Below are positions 1-11,414 of a stretch of 64,000 bases of DNA, piece after piece (positions within the stretch are counted from its first letter, which is position 1; each line of letters begins with the position of its first letter). A program made the translations under genes and the position numbers. The stretch comes from Loxodes magnus. Taxonomy: Eukaryota > Ciliophora > Karyorelictea > Loxodida > Loxodidae. Under the pieces are notes generated by a model, which ran no database searches, was not told the DNA's origin, and saw only the letters and a list, made by a program, of their open reading frames with translations. The DNA is taken from the NCBI GenBank assembly GCA_946699065.1, contig CAMPDV010000102.1, positions 310,001-374,000 on the forward strand, read 5' to 3'.

Positions 1-512
1 CTATTAATAGGTGCTAAAACAAAAATAATATAATTCACTATATAATTAAGCTATTAAAGAAAAATATAGATATAAGAATCTTATTTATAGAATAAAAATT
101 TGCAAATCTTAAATAGGCTTTCAGGAATATAAAAAATAATTAAAAGTTTAATTTATACTTAAATATTTTCCCTAAATTTATAAATATAAGTATATTGTTC
201 GAATTATTTTAAATCCATTTTAATTGAAATTCAAAATAAATAAATAAATATTTCAATTATCATTAGATTAAAAACTTTAGTAGCTATTTTAATTTTAATT
301 AAAATACATACTTTATTTAAAATTCATAGAAATAATAATTTAGATTATAAAGCGGTAAATGTATCTGCTTTTTAAAAAAGGTGAGCTATATTTATCTAAT
401 ATATAAAGCTACTGAAACTAATAGACTTTATTTAATTTAAAAAGTTACTTAAGTAGATAAAATAGCACAATGAAGCATATTTTTGATATAAAATTTTAAA
501 GCATTTAGTATT
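1..512. other. non-coding AT-rich spacer
   Basis: No open frame with protein-like content was seen. A short (AAAT)n run lies at about 234-254. The 3' flank of the KA1-type kinase gene on the minus strand falls in this stretch. Confidence 0.5.
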
Positions 513-2025
513 TCAGTTATATTAATTAATTTGATTTTAGCATTAGCTATTTTATTTCAAAGTCATCTAAAATTGATTTTACTTTTTCAAAGTAGGTCCA
601 TGTATTTCCACTTATTTTTTTAAAGTCAACCAAAAATAAATCTTCAACTGAATAGAGCTTGATTCTAATTTCAATTATCTTATCACTTTCTAATTTTTAT
701 TTTATAATTATCTAATATTTAGTATCTGAAGGCACAAATTCTCAGTTATTTCTCTCTAATCACAATTCAAATTCATCAAATAAAGTTTGTGGGCTCTTTG
801 TTGTAAGGAATTAGGTTCAACTGAAATTACCAAGGTATTTAGGAATTTTTTTTTCTTCTTTAATTATTTAATTTGAGGTACTGAAAAAATTACTGACTGA
901 GATTTCTGCAGAATATGCTGAAGATAGATCTTGATAGGATACTTAATTTTGATCAGAAGAAGAGCTTGAATCCCTATTTAGTAGCTTTTATCTTCTTTAT
1001 TCTCTTTCTTTTTCAAACTGTTTTTAAATTTTTAATCACTTCTTAGTAAAGTCTTCATAAACTTCACTCTAATTAGCTATTTTAGATTTCAGTCATGGAT
1101 GGTTTAAAGCTAATTAGATTGAAAGTCTCTCCGAAGGTCTAAATGATAGCATTTAATTCATCAAATCTTTAAACTCTTAACTTAGTTAAACCTTATGCTG
1201 CTTCTATTTCTTTTGTCAGAACTTTTAGTTATCATTTAAAAAGCAATAAAATCATGCATCTGTAATAGAGCATTTCTAAAAGGCAGGTGCACCAACTACC
1301 ATCATAAAAGTAGTTAAAGCAATTGCGTAAATATCAATAGTAGGTCCTTCGTAAGATATTTTAAGTAACAACTCAGGTGCTTAATAGCTTTCAGTTCCAA
1401 CATAAAAAGAATTTAAAAAGTTGTGAAGTTCTGATTAAGAATAAGTAGCAAGTCCAAAGTCAGTTATTTTAATAGCTCCATCCTTATCAAACAATATGTT
1501 GTCAGGTTTTAAATCCCTGTGAGATATGTTTTAATCATGAATAGCTTGTAATCCTTATAACATTTAAATAAAATAATGCTTTGCTATAGACTCTTCAAAT
1601 GGACCTTCATAAAACAAATAGTCTAGCAAAGAACCTGAAGAAACATATTCCATTAAAATAAACATCACTTTGTGCTCTTAACCATTCTTGAAATATCTTG
1701 CATTTGTTCTTGTGTCAAATATTTTAACTACATTAGGATGGTTTAATGTACTTTAAAATTAAGTCTCCTACTCAAGCATTTTTAAGTGTTCTTCTTAAAT
1801 ATCTTGCCCTTACACTTTTATTATTTTAGCTGCATAAAAGCTATTATTCTAATCACAAACTAGCTTTACCTTTCCAAATTAGCCATATCCAAGTTGCTTT
1901 AGAACGAAGAACTCATCTAAAGTAGCTTTTGGCGTGAATTATATCTTTTACTCGGATTCCATTTTTAATATTTTAGAATAATCCTGTGCAGACTTTAATT
2001 TCTAGACTTTAATATAGTCAAACAT
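513..2025 (-). CDS. Ser/Thr protein kinase with KA1-like C-terminal domain
   Basis: Probable CAMK/SNF1-MARK-like protein kinase that transfers phosphate from ATP to Ser/Thr of protein substrates. The ATG at 2023-2025 opens a frame with the glycine loop LGYGQFGKV (about residues 45-53), the lysine of AAKI (about 68), HRDLKPDN (169-176), DFG (189-191) and the APE-type motif YQAPELL (about 214-220). After a Ser-rich linker, the last 80-90 residues resemble a kinase-associated KA1 domain ([16 protein letters not shown]). TGA is read as Trp twice, for example in AWFYCF. The 3' end is uncertain. The frame that carries the KA1-like end has no TGA downstream; a TAG at 547-549 directly after it would give 492 aa. 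A 16-nt GTA...TAG segment inside this end (GTAAAATCAATTTTAG) could instead be an intron leading to a TGA at 513-515. The kinase call is firm; the end is not. Confidence 0.88.
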
Positions 2026-2906
2026 TATTTATTAATACAATCTTACCTAATTTAAGTCAATAAAATCTACTAATGAATATATGCCATAAAATTATTTTCC
2101 TTTAATAAGATTCTATCAACTTTTATCAAATCAAATAGTATCTTTAAGAGAGATTTACACATTAATAGCTGATTAAAATTTTACGATACTAAGATTAAAT
2201 GTTATTTATGATATGAGCTTAATGAAGTGTACCATCAAGTAAAATTCATTTCTTATTTTACAATACTCTAGCAATTCTTATTCTCCTACTACCCAAGTAA
2301 ATACAATCATTTTTAATATCTTTATTTAAACTACTTTCCTCTAATTAGTATATGCTTTTTAATGTCTTATGATAAACTATTTAAATATAAAGCTAAAAAT
2401 AGACTAGATATAATTATTAATATATAATGAGTAGAGTAAAGCTATTATAACTATCTCTTATTTTTAATTTAAGCTAATATTACTCCAATATTAGACTGCC
2501 TAATTAGATAGAACTAAATTCAACAGCATAGTATTTTGTTAGCACTCAAATATAAAATGTCTATATATATTTATTTTTACTCTAGCAAGTATATTTAGTC
2601 AACTTTTTTAATTTTAAGTTATAAACAATACTTTAATTTAATTAAATTGGTATACTTATAAAGATAATTGAGGGTAGGCTATATAGTAATTATTACTTAA
2701 GCAAATATTTTAGTTATACAAAAGCTTAAATTTCTAAGATATTATAAAGCTTTATTTTAGATACTAATAAATTTCCATTTCCTATCTCAAATCTAAGATA
2801 CTTAAATTATGCTTTAGATCTAGTAATTACTCTTTAAAAGTAATCCAATTTACCTGCTTATTAGTATACTTATATTATTTTTACCAGCATTTGAAAAGTT
2901 AAGGTT
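2026..2906. other. non-coding spacer between divergent genes
   Basis: It separates the minus-strand kinase from the plus-strand ORF at 2907 and presumably holds both promoters. I see no RNA gene or repeat in it. Confidence 0.5.
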
Positions 2907-3437
2907 ATGAAAGTTAGAACAGCTAATATGAAAAGAGTGATTAGTCTAGTTAAAGAAGAATTAATCATATAATAGCCATTCTTTATTATAGTAGTATAAA
3001 CATCAAAAGGTATGCTTATCTAGTATTCTTAGGATTATGGTATTTAAAATCAAATTATTAGCATTTCTAAAGTAGTTTCTTTATTTAGTCAATCCAATAA
3101 AACAATCTTGATGAGTTCTTAAAGAGAAAAATTGAAAAGTATATAATTATTTAAGACTGAAACTTTTAACGTTGACATTGAAAAAGTTCTTGGAGATGAA
3201 ATTTAACACTTCTAATAGGGAATTTCTAATTAAAGTTATTATAGATAATTGATAATTACTGATTCATGTGAGATATTAACGGTTGATTAATCTATAGTTG
3301 TATTATAATATATAGAGGAGAGGTTTATCATAAGAAGAAAGTTGTAGTAATTAGATAATCTAAAGAAATGTAAGTAATTATTAGAAAACAAAGCTAGAAT
3401 TTAAGTATTTACTTAATAATCTAAATAAATAATGTGA
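2907..3437 (+). CDS. hypothetical protein, 176 aa
   Basis: Unrecognised. The frame from ATG 2907 to TGA 3435-3437 is preceded by an in-frame TGA five codons upstream (2892-2894), which supports the start. The product is mixed hydrophilic and hydrophobic with Lys/Arg-rich segments and a charged helical C-terminus (RRKLQQLDNLKKCKQLLENK), without a signal peptide or clear membrane span. About 150 nt separate it from the next plus-strand ORF, so the two might be one gene joined by unrecognised introns. In a code where only TGA stops, a frame of this length can also arise by chance, so its reality rests on the upstream stop and the coding-like composition. Confidence 0.4.
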
Positions 3438-3589
3438 AGCTGCTTGATATATTTAAAAATAAGCAAAAGTAAACTGAAAATTATTAAATTTATTAAAAAA
3501 TAAAAAAGGAAAGACTCTTATAGTCGTTATTATGTTTGTTATCTTAGAGTTTTATAAACGATGAATAAAGAAATTAAAAAGATTAATAA

Positions 3590-4150
3590 ATGTAAGCTGC
3601 TAACGAATAAGAAGAAAACTCTCAAGAAGAAAATCCGTAGGAAGAAAATCCTTAAGAAGAAAAAATTTAGAAAAATATCAGAATTCCTTGTTTATAGTCG
3701 AAATAAAAAGAAGGAGTCATTAATGAATAATTATCTGAGCAATATTTAGACAATTTAGAGTAGAAATTTGATTAATTGCTCATTAATGAAGAGCATTAAT
3801 AAAGCTTCGAGTAAATGGTTAGTGAATCTAGTCCCTTTTTTAAAGAAAACGAACTGCTGAGTTTATCTACAACAAAATAGATTATAGAAGAAATCAAAAG
3901 GAAAAATCCTTTGCTCGTTGATTTTGTAGAGTTGCTTCTTACTGCAAAAATAAAATAGAACTATTCATAAACTTAATTTTTGGTATAATTACTTTACTCT
4001 ATTTAACTCTTCCTGATATATTAATCACTCTTTATTTATATCTTCATTAATTTAACTTCTTTCTCTGTTTTCTTCTTCAGTAAAAAATTAAATATTAGAA
4101 CTCTCTTATTCCTAGGGAATTTTAAAATTTACCTCTTAAGATATAAATGA
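3590..4150 (+). CDS. hypothetical protein with Glu/Gln repeat N-terminus and hydrophobic C-terminus, 186 aa
   Basis: Unrecognised family. From ATG 3590 to TGA 4148-4150 the protein begins with short tandem repeats of the type QEENP (about residues 11-24), continues as an acidic helical segment with many Gln (LSEQYLDNLEQKFDQLL, about 47-63), and ends with a hydrophobic stretch (about 130-165) rich in Leu, Ile, Phe and Tyr that could form one or two membrane spans. Reading the same repeat one frame over gives a Lys-rich peptide starting at 3561; I prefer the acidic frame because it stays open through a coherent helical and membrane-type sequence to a TGA. It could be the 3' part of the gene starting at 2907. 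Confidence 0.5.
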
Positions 4151-4263
4151 AAGTAGGTTATTTGAGCATCTATTATCTTAAGGAGTTATTAAATAATGAT
4201 AGTAAATAAGCTGATAATAGAATATTAGTTATTTATAAAGAAAAGAAATTAAAAGATAATCTT

Positions 4264-5592
4264 TCATAGTAAATCCAATTTAATTTCCTCTTTCGCTACA
4301 TTCTCTTGCACATTAGATTTTCTCTATGCTTATAAATTAGGTGGTTCAATTATCTAAACATACATTTGATTTGTATTAATTTAGCTTAATTGAAGGTCTT
4401 TTTTTAACCTATCTAGTAGTTTTTATTGCTCTTCCATCTTTTACCTGTTTTTTAGTTCAAAGTGAATTTTGTATTTATCATATGTTATTCTGCTGTTTAA
4501 AATCCAGGAACTTATTGCTGTTAAAATAATAAAAATCAAGATTGCAAATCCAAGGTTTGCTCCAGTTTGTATGCACATTTTTCCATGGCATTATCAATCT
4601 TTGAATTCCTAGTCAAAGCATTCTTATATATACTCTTATTTTTCATCACATGAAAATCCAATTGGCACTTAGGAATAAAACCCAAATTGTCCTATTATAA
4701 GATAAAAAATGATAATTAGGCTTAGTCATAAATTAAGTGTCTTGTTTATAAGGTAATAGCCGTAATAGTCCCTGTTGTCTCTTATTATTCTTCAAATAAC
4801 TAGCATTCACAATACAATGAAAATGATAGAAATTACAAAGAAGAAAATAAAAATTGATCCAGCTCTTTGAAAAGAGTTGACTGCATGACAAAAGATAGAT
4901 TTTTCTTCATGAAATCTACAGTTCATTTCATCATACACATCTTTATATTTCTTTTCTTCCAAAAAATTGAAAATTCCATTACCAGATGAAAACTTTGTAA
5001 GTCCTCCTATAATTTTGTTATTCTTATCAAACTAAGTGCTATTAATATTGAAATACACAAGCTGTTACTCCTATAATTGCATGCTTCATTCAAAAAAACT
5101 GGTATTAGCTAAATTAGCAATGATAAGGATAATTCATAGTATTAATAAAGCTAATATACCATAAAGAATTATTTTCGTCTTTAGAGTTAAAGTATTAACT
5201 AAAGTTAGCTCTTACTGACCAAGACCAATGATTGGCTGATCACTATGATTTAAAACTGGAAATTGCTATAATTATTGAGGCTGGTTATTTTAGTTTTGAC
5301 TGAATGCTGGATATTGTTGAAACTATTAGGGTTAGTCATTTTGATTTGAAGCTGAAAATTATTAGAACTATTTAAGATGATCAAAAGGATCAGGTGCAGG
5401 TGAGTATTTTAACTAAGCTTTTTCAGACATTATTTTTATATCCTTTAATTAAATAAAAATAAAAGAAAATAGTTTATCTTTTACCTTCTTTATAGCATCT
5501 ACAAATTTGCTATTGTATAAGTTAATTGCCATAGCCTTCTTATTCTGCTCAAGCAGTCTATTTAGATAATACAAATATTAATTCCATTTCAT
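4264..5592 (-). CDS. Gln-rich four-span membrane protein
   Basis: Unrecognised integral membrane protein of 442 aa from ATG 5590-5592, or 388 aa from the in-frame ATG 5428-5430. The longer start is preferred because the extra N-terminus (MKWNQYLYYLNRLLEQNKK) is coding-like and an in-frame TGA lies just upstream of it. A Pro/Gln-rich cytosolic-type region with repeated PQQFQQ-like units follows. Four hydrophobic segments follow (for example KIILYGILALLILWIILII and ANLGFAILIFIILTAISSW), with a Cys-containing loop between spans 2 and 3 and between 3 and 4, and a charged coiled tail (KNRQKMEEQQKLLDRLKK). Several Trp are encoded by TGA. It ends at TGA 4264-4266. It is divergent from the zinc-finger gene at 5864, with 271 bp between starts. 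Topology suggests a tetraspan sensor or scaffold, but no family motif identifies it. Confidence 0.7.
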
Positions 5593-5863
5593 CTTCGTTT
5601 CCTGCACGAAACTTTGATCTCATAAAACTAAACAAAATAAATGTATTTAACAAGTTACTTTCTAGCATCTGAATGAAATGGTATAAAAAGCATTTGCGCT
5701 TAATTTTCTTAGATGATTATTGATATAGAAGGATAGAATAAAATAGTGAATAGTATAGTTAGAATAAACGAAATAGGTTTTATAAGTATGCTTAGGGAAA
5801 TTTAAAAGTTATAAATTTTGAAAATAAATCTTAAATCTAAAGTCAAGTGTTAATTATAATTAA

Positions 5864-6741
5864 ATGTCATAAGAATTTGAACTATGTGGAAACTGCGGAA
5901 GGGAAATTGAAAAGTCTACAATGATGCTGCATTCAGTACATTGCGCTAGAAATTTTTTCAAGTGTCAATGCGGGGAAGTAGTTGGCAAAAAAGAAGAGGA
6001 AGACCATAAAAAAGAGTTTCATACTCCTATTAAATGCAAGTATTGCGATAAGCTTTTCTTAAAAACTTAACTCTAATAGCATGAATAGTAGTGTGATCAA
6101 CAACCAAAAGACTGTGAATTTTGTCACGCTTTTATAAGTGCTGAGTTATGAACTTAGCATGTCTACTAATGCTCAAGTAGAACTTAAGTTTGCCCATTAT
6201 GCAATTAGAATGTCCTAAATCGAGATTTTTAGCATCATGAATAAACTAGATGTGGAAAATTAAAGAATAATGTTTTCTTTGAATAAGAAACAAATTAGAT
6301 GCAATTTGACTAAAAAGAGTAATTTTCTATGTAGAATGAGTGAAGAATAATTGAAACTTATCTTAGAGGAAGAAGACAGGAAAATGGCTGAGGAACTTAT
6401 GAAGCAGTAAGAATTTATATAGAGAGTATTAGAGGGATCCTTCACCTTAAGTATAACAAAAGCAATAATAATAAAAGTAATAGTAATAGCAAAAGGAGGA
6501 ACATTAATTGTTTCCTTAAGCTGTCGAGTAATCTTAAAGCATGTAAGAAGAAGATCCAGAGCTTGCAGAAGCAATTTAGTAAAGTTTATAGCGTTAAAAA
6601 GAAATCCCAAACTAGCCATAGCAAGAATAATTTTAAAAACATGATGAGGAATATGCTGCAATGCTATAAGCCTAGTTAAACAATGCAGAAGAAGATCCAG
6701 ATTTGGCGGCAGCAATGTATGAAAGCATGAAAAATCAATGA
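5864..6741 (+). CDS. TRAF-type zinc-finger protein with C-terminal ubiquitin-interacting motifs
   Basis: Likely a ubiquitin-binding adaptor, 281 aa. The N-terminal half carries closely spaced Cys/His pairs of the TRAF/XAF1 type (CGNCGRE, CQCGEVVG, CKYCDKLF, CEFCHAF, CPLCNQN). After a polyglutamine linker written mostly with TAA and TAG come two classical UIMs, EEDPELAEAIQQSLQ and EEDPDLAAAMYESM, with a weaker UIM-like helix (EEYAAMLQAQL) between them. The frame is restored by two 16-nt introns, 6319-6334 (GTAATTTTCTATGTAG) and 6407-6422 (GTAAGAATTTATATAG); exon lengths 455, 72 and 319 sum to a multiple of three. It stops at TGA 6739-6741 right after the last UIM. One internal TGA encodes Trp (AELWTQHV). 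Architecture resembles TRAFD1-like proteins; the partner and pathway are inferred. Confidence 0.85.
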
Positions 6742-7388
6742 CATTAAAATTTTTAAAAATTGTAATAAAATTTAACTTAAGAAATGTTAATTTATTAAAT
6801 ACTATATATTTCTACTAAACAATGTTTCATACTAAAAAAGAAATCAATGGCATTTATAAAGTAAAGAATTTTTATAAAGTTTGAAAATAAAAGAAAATTG
6901 GTATAAATTATTTTCATTATACATATTAGTTTTAAGTTAAAAGTTTATAATATACTTTATCATACTTCACTATATTCGTTATCTTAGTCTTTCTTATATT
7001 ATTTATTTGTTCGAAGCTATTGTTAATGCTGATGATAATAATAACTCGTTATGCATTATATATTAATTCCCTTATCAGAATACTAAGTTATGCTCTAATT
7101 TACGTACTTTTATAAATTCAAAAAATAATTTAATTATACACGCATTTAAACCTTCAAGAAAGTAGAAAATTCAGATGAAATATCAGATATGAAAAAGCAT
7201 TATTATGCTTATTATTTATACATTAAATTATATCATTAACTTGGATAAAACTATTATTATAGTACTTTAAATATTTACTTTATTATATATTTAGCATTTC
7301 ACTTAAATTTTAAGTCTTTTTTATTGCGAAAGATTTATTTACCAATTAATATTATTAGATAAAATTAACTTTCTAGTTATACTATTTT
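6742..7388. other. non-coding spacer
   Basis: AT-rich sequence between the stop codons of two convergent genes. No gene or repeat was recognised. Confidence 0.5.
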
Positions 7389-9266
7389 TCAGAGCCTTGC
7401 TCTTGGATTTCCATTTGCATCAACATTTCCCACTCCTCGTTTTTTTCCATTTTCCATATCTAAAGCTAGCTATTTAAGCCATTAATATTCCTTTTCATTT
7501 TTAGATTTGTCTCCTTCTAATTATGACCATTGTTTTTACATTCTCTCTATCCAGAACTAGAATATTTTTAAATCAGTTTAAGCATTTGTTTAAGCGAATA
7601 CATAAGCAAGTTCCAAAGATATATGTAGGAAGCAATAGTTGAAAGCTAATTTCCTTGCATTATATATTAAACTTTATTTTGCTGCTTTCTCAACAAAGCT
7701 GATCCATTTATCAAAGTATTATAATAAAGTTTGGACTAACGTTCCTATCTAATCAGCTATTTGTTTATTTCTCAAAATCTTATCTATCTTTTACTTAACT
7801 AAGTCTTAAATATGTTATAATATAGTTGAAGTTGACTAAGATAGAACTCTAATCAAATCCATACTCAAAACGTTAGTTGTTCCTTCCCAAATTGTTAAAA
7901 CTTAATTATCTCGCAGCATTATCGGAATTTAAGTATTCTCTAGATATCCAAGTCCACCAAAGCATTCAATTCCTTCTGACATAATCTTAACACATTCTTT
8001 AGCAGTGAAAAGCTTTATAAGTGGAGTCATAAATCTGAAGTAAGTTTTCTCTTATATAGTAGCCTATTTTTTCTCAATTTTTTCAAGTATTTATCCAACA
8101 CTAAGTAAAAAGACTAGATTTCCTCTAAAGCTAAGTTCTAGTTCAGATACTATTTGAATATGTAATTCTTATTCATTTAACTTCTTTCCAAATACTTCTC
8201 TCCTATCCGAATAGTCTCTTACTAAAGCTATCATTCTTCTCATAGCTGAAACTGCTGAAATTGAATTATGTATCCTAGTTATATTCAGCATATTTGAGAT
8301 TAATTTAACTCCTTTTCCAGGTTCAGATATCAAAATAGCTTCAGTTCCATTCAAAAGTAATTCAGCTGTAGGTAGTTATCGAGTTCCTAGCTTATCTTTC
8401 AAAGCTATTACTTAGATGTTGTTCAATTCATTCTTCTAATTTCTAAGTTTCACTAAAAACATTGAAAGGCCTTTACTACCACTTTCATACTATCCATTTT
8501 TATCAACTATTCTAGCTAAAGTTAAAGTAATATCAGCATCTATAGCTGAAGTCCAGAATTTGTATCCATAAAGCAAATATTTACCATCATTTTGACTTCC
8601 CTTTTTGATGGCTATTGTATCAGTGCCACTAGCTACATCAGATCCTCCTTTTTTTTCAGTCATTCACTATCCAGAAGTTCAGAATGTCAGTGGATTGCTA
8701 TCAACTAACCTAGACATGCAATGCTTAATAAACTGAATATTTTCTTCTGATATTTGAAGTTAAGGATTTTTAATCTATTGGTTTTATTCTAAAGCCTCCC
8801 TAAGAGTAAAAGATGCTCCATCAGTCATAGCAAGTGGACATGAAAACAAGGCACTACTTTGAGAGAATAAATACAGCTTTATAATCTAAAACATTCTGCT
8901 TCCATCTAAATAAGCATCGTGAACTAGCATTTAAGTTGAAGACTAGCTTTTAAAAAATTTCCACCCTGAACCTAAATGTATTCTATCTACTCTATTTCCA
9001 AACGCATCATATTATTCAAGCTTAGGAGGAATCCTCTCTGCTTCTTTTGCCATCTCTGGATACTCATTGACTACTCTATACCCAAATTCAATAAGTTTTT
9101 ACTTCTAATTTTCAGTAAGAGGAGAGTTTAAGTAAATAGGCAAGTAATTAATTAAAGCGGAATCCTCAAGATACTGATTTCCCAGTTTAGGGAATTCAAT
9201 AGAGTAAGACATCACCTTTTAGATATGAGAGCTAGTAAAGGTTTAATTTTACTCAGACATTAACAT
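7389..9266 (-). CDS. acyl-CoA dehydrogenase, AidB/ACAD11-like
   Basis: FAD enzyme family that oxidises the alpha-beta bond of acyl-CoA, here with the long AidB-type architecture; 625 aa, uninterrupted. Motifs in order: TSGQWMTEKKGGSDV in the central beta domain, YGYKFWTSAIDADITLTLAR, the EP...GVKLI segment, the helical-domain signature RIHNSISAVSAMRRMI followed by YSDRREVFGKKL, and ECFGGLGYLENT...RDNQVLTIWEGTTNVLSMD near the flavin and substrate site. Codons TGA, TAG and TGA lie within the conserved TFWTSGQWMTEK motif (8664-8681), giving Trp, Gln, Trp. Start ATG 9264-9266 with a second in-frame ATG two codons on. It stops at TGA 7389-7391. No N-terminal targeting peptide is obvious, so mitochondrial or peroxisomal location is undecided. 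Confidence 0.93.
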
Positions 9267-10592
9267 TTTATAAGTATATTACACATAAATGTCTGCTACT
9301 TTATTCAAGCATATTAAAAGCACTCCTATATATTTAATCACATATCATCAGCTTTATAATATTTAAATAGGCTTCGTTCAAATTAACTCTTAGCTGTGAT
9401 ATCATTAGATGAATTTATATCTGAAAGAAGTAAAAAAATTAGGATCTATAAATAATAAAGCTTACTATCCTAATGCTTTTTAATTATCCTAATACTAAAG
9501 AGATAAGAGATGCATTGGCAATATCAACTAATACAAGAAAGCCTAATTAGGCAACTAATCTATAATAAGAGATATTGGTTATAAAAAATAGAGTAATTAA
9601 TGACTATATTGATTATTATGTTTATGCTTGCTGTTTATCACTTCATTTTCTGTTCCTAGTTACTGTAATTTGTTGCTTAAGAAAAATTTGTGGCTTCAAA
9701 CAATTTTAATTTAAATTAGAGACTTTAAAGATAAATTTACATCACTTTATAAGGATAATAGTAGAAATATCTATTAGTTACATCAATATATTAAATAGCT
9801 ATAATTATTAAGCTTAATCACTTAAACTCAGCTAGGAAATTTAACTCATTAAACAAAACTTCTAAAATAAAGCGTTTGTTAGACATTCTAGATATATAGC
9901 TAGAATTGAATTAAATAAGTTGCTAATAATGCAATTATAGCTATAATTCTTAACTAATATTCTACTAACAAATCAATAAAGTTAAGAAGAAAAAAGAGAT
10001 AATAGTTAGAAACTTGATTTAAGGCTTAGACTAAACTAAATAAAATTTGATTATTCTGATCAAAGTTTTATAAAAATTATTTTCTTAACTGTTTTAAATA
10101 ATTAAGTAAAAAGTTGCTAAAGATAATTGAAAAAGAATTATCGTTTTTCTGATGGATTTAAACTAGTAAAATTAATACCTTTGGTAGTTTAGAAATATCT
10201 TAATAATATTAAGTTTAAATATTTTGATTTAAATAAATAAGTTAGAATGGTTTTTTTTTATTGGACAAAATGCATTCAGCATAAGTAAGAAAAAAATAAA
10301 CTATATATCAGAATTTGATTTTTTAATGCTCATTTAATTACAATTTCATTATTTAATCTTCAATAGTCTAAATATTCTATAAATTTAGATTATTTAAGCC
10401 ATCCAAATGTCTTATTAGAATGCGATATCTTTATAAATGATATTTTCTTCTAAATTCACTATGAAGAATATTATTTTAAGGTAAAATTACGAAAAATAAG
10501 CTCAATTTTTTATAAATAAGTTGGATTTTTTAACTGTAAACTATAATTGATATTTGGTATAAAAAAGCATTAATAAATTAAGCAAAGAATCG
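9267..10592. other. non-coding spacer
   Basis: Very AT-rich, rich in short A and T runs. No supported coding frame on either strand. It includes the upstream region of the acyl-CoA dehydrogenase gene. Confidence 0.5.
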
Positions 10593-11414
10593 TCAAATGT
10601 AACTAACTCTTCTAACACCTACCTCTTGCATTCCTGCTACTTCCATCTTTTTCTTAATTTCTCTTTCTTGTTATTGAATAATATCTTGATATTTATCATA
10701 TGGAGTTTTCTTATTTTTTGGAGTTTGATTTTTGCATGATTTTCTATTTATGCCTTTGTCTTGATTGTCTTCTCCTTAGCAACCCTACTGATTTTAATTA
10801 TCAGGAGAAGGACTTCTAATAGACTTTTCTCTATTTTTTTTTTTGCCTACTTCTGAACTTATATATTTGCGAAGAGACTTTTTTAGTGCTTTTTATGTAT
10901 ATTCTCTCAATTTTTATTTCTTGTTTAGTGGAGTCATTGCATTCTTTTTTTAAGGACTATCTGAAAGTAGATTTTCTTAAACCTACATAATTGGAATTTG
11001 CAAAGATCTTTACTGTTTATTCTGCTAAATTACTTTTAATTCATTTTTTATTTTCTAAAATTCTGCTTTAGAATTCATTTCGTACTTGGGCGACTTAAAC
11101 TCTGGTTCCTATGACTAAGGCTAATAGGGATCATCGACTGATTAACTATTTTTTAAAGCCAACATACAAGACTCTGATTTTTCATACTAAACAGAAGATT
11201 CTTCATTTTTATTTATTTTGCAATTGACTGAGGTATTTAAGCTTTCTTCTTCAGCAAACTAATTTTCGCATTCAAGAAAGGGAGATTTGTGTAAGCGTTT
11301 AACTTACTGAACATGCTAAATTTCTTCAACTATTTAGTTCTGCTGATCTTTGCTGTTTTACTCCTGCTTCATAAGCCCACAACACGATTTTAAGGAACTA
11401 AGAATTTTATCCAT
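10593..11414 (-). CDS. hypothetical Ser/Gln/Lys-rich protein with N-terminal CC motif
   Basis: Unrecognised 273-aa protein from ATG 11412-11414 to TGA 10593-10595, uninterrupted. It starts MDKILSSLKSCCGLMKQ, a short amphipathic helix with a Cys-Cys pair of the kind that is often S-acylated, so membrane tethering is possible. The middle is hydrophilic and disordered-looking with SP and TP sites (KSPFLE, RSPSPD, TPKNKKTP), and the end is a charged helix (QQQEREIKKKMEV) followed by VRRVSYI. The N-terminus resembles that of the gene at 59336-59870 (YVLCCKQEKESD). Function unknown. Confidence 0.7.

Noticed and set aside
3561..3749. Lys-rich 62-aa open frame
   Set aside because: It is the alternative frame of the acidic QEENP repeat gene (3590-4150), which stays open far longer and gives coherent sequence.
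6260..6715. Minus-strand 151-aa open frame
   Set aside because: It lies opposite the UIM/polyQ exons of the zinc-finger gene and is the complement of its Gln/Glu codons.
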